DNA of 20,369 nt. It comes from a virus. Below the pieces are notes generated by a model. The model searched no databases, was not told the DNA's origin, and saw only the letters and a list, made by a program, of their open reading frames with translations. Within the stretch, counting starts at the first letter, position 1. The number at the start of each line of letters is the position of its first letter. Shown in pieces: positions 19,318-20,369 of the stretch. The position numbers were made by a program, and so were the translations under genes. The DNA is taken from positions 1 to 20,369 of IMG/VR virus record IMGVR_UViG_3300035701_004121; one strand, 5' to 3'.

Positions 19318-19445
19318 CTAAACCAATAGGGAAAGAGAAGAAGATAGAGAAGGATTTACCATTTTTAAAACCTTTTATCAGTCAAGCAGAAGATTTTTAT
19401 AAAAAAATGATAAAGAAAGGAAGGTATGAAAAATCTAAAAAGTAA
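19314..19445 (+). CDS. 43-residue basic protein (KPIGKE start)
   Basis: It reads MTKPIGKEKKIEKDLPFL, then KPFISQAEDFYKKMIKKGRY. It is basic and mostly helical. It starts in an ATGA overlap and itself overlaps the next gene by 20 nt; AAAGGAAGG inside its end serves as that gene's ribosome binding site. Its first 20 nt resemble the 15-codon ORF at 18294. No family is recognised. Confidence 0.55.
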   Translation: MTKPIGKEKKIEKDLPFLKPFISQAEDFYKKMIKKGRYEKSKK

Positions 19446-19686
19446 AATACTGAAGATATTAATGGAATTTATAAAAGAGGCTGTTCATAATAAGAATAAG
19501 CATTTATACGCTTTTCCCGATGCTACCGATAAACTCCTCTCTCTTTTCAAAAATACAATGTTGAAGAAGATGCCAAATAAGAAGGGAATATACAAATCTA
19601 AGATATATGATGCTGATGATAGAAGGTATGCTTATGGGTTTAACGAAGCCATAGATAAAATTAAAAAGATGATTGAGGAGAAATAA
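19426..19686 (+). CDS. 86-residue helical protein of unknown function
   Basis: Three or four amphipathic helices: KSKILKILMEFIKEAVHN, ATDKLLSLFKNTMLKKM and AYGFNEAIDKIKKMIEE. The repeated pattern DxRRYAYGFNEAIDKI near the C-terminus may be a functional segment. Ribosome binding site AAGGAAGG is close to the ATG. The TAA is followed after one base by the ATG of the next gene. No family is recognised. Confidence 0.62.
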   Translation: MKNLKSKILKILMEFIKEAVHNKNKHLYAFPDATDKLLSLFKNTMLKKMPNKKGIYKSKIYDADDRRYAYGFNEAIDKIKKMIEEK

Positions 19687-19687
19687 T

Positions 19688-19846
19688 ATGACAATCTATT
19701 CATTCCCAGAAAGAGATAAATTAGAAGAACTACTAGATATATGGTTTCCAAAGGGTAAGTGTAAAGAAAGAGGTAAAGCGTTAATATTATTTGCTGAATT
19801 TGTTATTTGGCTTGGTAAAAGACAAAAAAGACCAGAATATAAATAA
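19688..19846 (+). CDS. 52-residue protein at the end of the rightward block
   Basis: It reads MTIYSFPERDKLEELLDIW, then FPKGKCKERGKALILFAEF and VIWLGKRQKRPEYK. It is probably helical with a basic end. It starts one base after the previous stop. Its last base is directly followed by the last base of the convergent proline-rich ORF (minus strand), so the two transcripts meet with no room for a terminator between the coding regions. Confidence 0.58.
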   Translation: MTIYSFPERDKLEELLDIWFPKGKCKERGKALILFAEFVIWLGKRQKRPEYK

Positions 19847-19978
19847 CTACTTCGGTCTATGTTTTACCCTATCTCCCACTCCGCTATGTTTAATTCTCCA
19901 ATTCACTTCAGGTTTTATTGGTCTTGAAACTGGTGGTGGCTTTGGTTTAGGTTCTGGTCTGTAACTTAGGATTTCCAT
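19847..19978 (-). CDS. Proline-rich micro-ORF overlapping the phosphoesterase 3' end
   Basis: 43 residues: MEILSYRPEPKPKPPPVSRP, then IKPEVNWRIKHSGVGDRVKH. It overlaps the metallophosphoesterase gene by 32 nt in another frame and ends exactly at the convergent gene's end. Two readings are possible: an independent micro-gene, or the original C-terminal tail of the phosphoesterase separated from it by a frameshift (natural, programmed or sequencing error). Confidence 0.5.
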   Translation of the reverse strand: MEILSYRPEPKPKPPPVSRPIKPEVNWRIKHSGVGDRVKHRPK

Positions 19979-20369
19979 TCATTCCAAGCATTGAAACTGC
20001 CTGATGTTTGTGAAACTGATAAATAGCATCAATCATCTCTTTAGCGGTATCTATATCCTCTACTACTTCAACATTGTGCCTTTGGGGGAAGAACATCAGG
20101 GTTGGATAGAAGATGTCAAAAGGGGTAATTCTGCCACTATCTTTTAGGAAAGCGTCCTCGGTCTTAAATGTCCCGCAGGATACTATCATTGGCTTGGCAT
20201 TATTCCTATGGGTTGTTTTCTCTACCGCCCCCCGATGGTGGTGTCCGCTAACCACTACATCAGCCTCCTTATACATCTCAATAGCCTTTTTTCCGCTATG
20301 GGTGGCGTTCATGTTAGAGTGAAACAAAACTATCCTATGGAAGCCTAAGATTTTATACTTCTCCTCATC
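19947..20369 (-). CDS. Calcineurin-like metallophosphoesterase, 5' end cut by window
   Basis: The frame is open to the right edge, so the N-terminus with the first metal motifs (DxH, GD, GN) is outside. The visible 140 residues contain RIVLFHSNMNATHSG, then EADVVVSGHHHRGAV with the GH-x-H metal-binding signature of calcineurin-like phosphoesterases, and MIVSCGTFKTEDAFL, the strand that normally follows it. Phage enzymes of this family act as Ser/Thr phosphatases or phosphodiesterases, and some as SbcD-like nucleases; substrate not inferable. It is the only minus-strand gene right of the integrase. The TTG and ATG codons near 20327 and 20312 are internal, not the true start. Confidence 0.8.
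   Translation of the reverse strand, partial: DEEKYKILGFHRIVLFHSNMNATHSGKKAIEMYKEADVVVSGHHHRGAVEKTTHRNNAKPMIVSCGTFKTEDAFLKDSGRITPFDIFYPTLMFFPQRHNVEVVEDIDTAKEMIDAIYQFHKHQAVSMLGMNGNPKLQTRT

Overview
This window looks like part of a temperate tailed-phage (or prophage) genome from an AT-rich, probably uncultured bacterial host. A terminase small/large pair, portal, scaffold-like protein and P22/HK97-type major capsid protein lie in canonical order on the minus strand. A tyrosine recombinase is encoded just upstream of them, and a divergent plus-strand block holds a helix-turn-helix regulator, a recombination annealing protein, a replication-initiator-like protein and many very small genes. TGA, TAA and TAG all act as ordinary stops, and many neighbouring genes overlap by ATGA. 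Recognisable promoters are sigma70-like (TTGACA / TATAAT type). Nothing visible fixes the host, and no tRNA or tail genes are present.

Layout from left to right. 1-4934 (minus): a translationally coupled cassette of a partial GT2 glycosyltransferase, a DUF616-like glycosyltransferase, two paralogous SAM methyltransferases flanking a small nucleotide-sugar epimerase-like protein, a second GT2, and a short UDP-sugar dehydrogenase. Its first two genes encode a Tad2/DUF2829-like (anti-Thoeris) protein and a ribbon-helix-helix protein. 4980-5942: a virion-fibre-like protein made mostly of Ser-Pro-Ser-Ala-Ser repeats. 6023-12594: the head and packaging genes. 12597-12845: a winged-helix protein preceded by a strong inverted repeat. 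12976-13938: the integrase. 13939-14094: a divergent promoter region with a long dyad. 14095-17100 (plus): regulator, small membrane protein, zinc-knuckle protein, annealing protein, an initiator fused in frame to a secreted lysozyme-like domain, a winged-helix protein and a basic protein. 17125-17916: a protein with 13 tandem QV tetrapeptides. 17921-19846: a train of micro-genes around a DUF1064-type nuclease and a candidate structured RNA. 19847-20369 (minus): a convergent metallophosphoesterase, truncated by the window, and a proline-rich micro-gene overlapping its end.

How it may work together. The sugar genes next to a mucin-like Ser-rich protein suggest a phage-encoded glycosylation system for the virion fibre, or for the host surface. 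The RHH/Tad2 pair at the head of that transcript resembles a self-regulated anti-defence module. The most unexpected signal is regulatory. At four minus-strand genes (RHH, 8351, portal, integrase) a TTG-type -35, an 18-bp spacer and a -10 hexamer are followed by exactly 8 nt and then the ATG, which predicts leaderless mRNAs. Three of these promoters and the capsid promoter also share a spacer motif. The scaffold and capsid genes share a 5'-UTR hairpin with one compensatory base-pair change.
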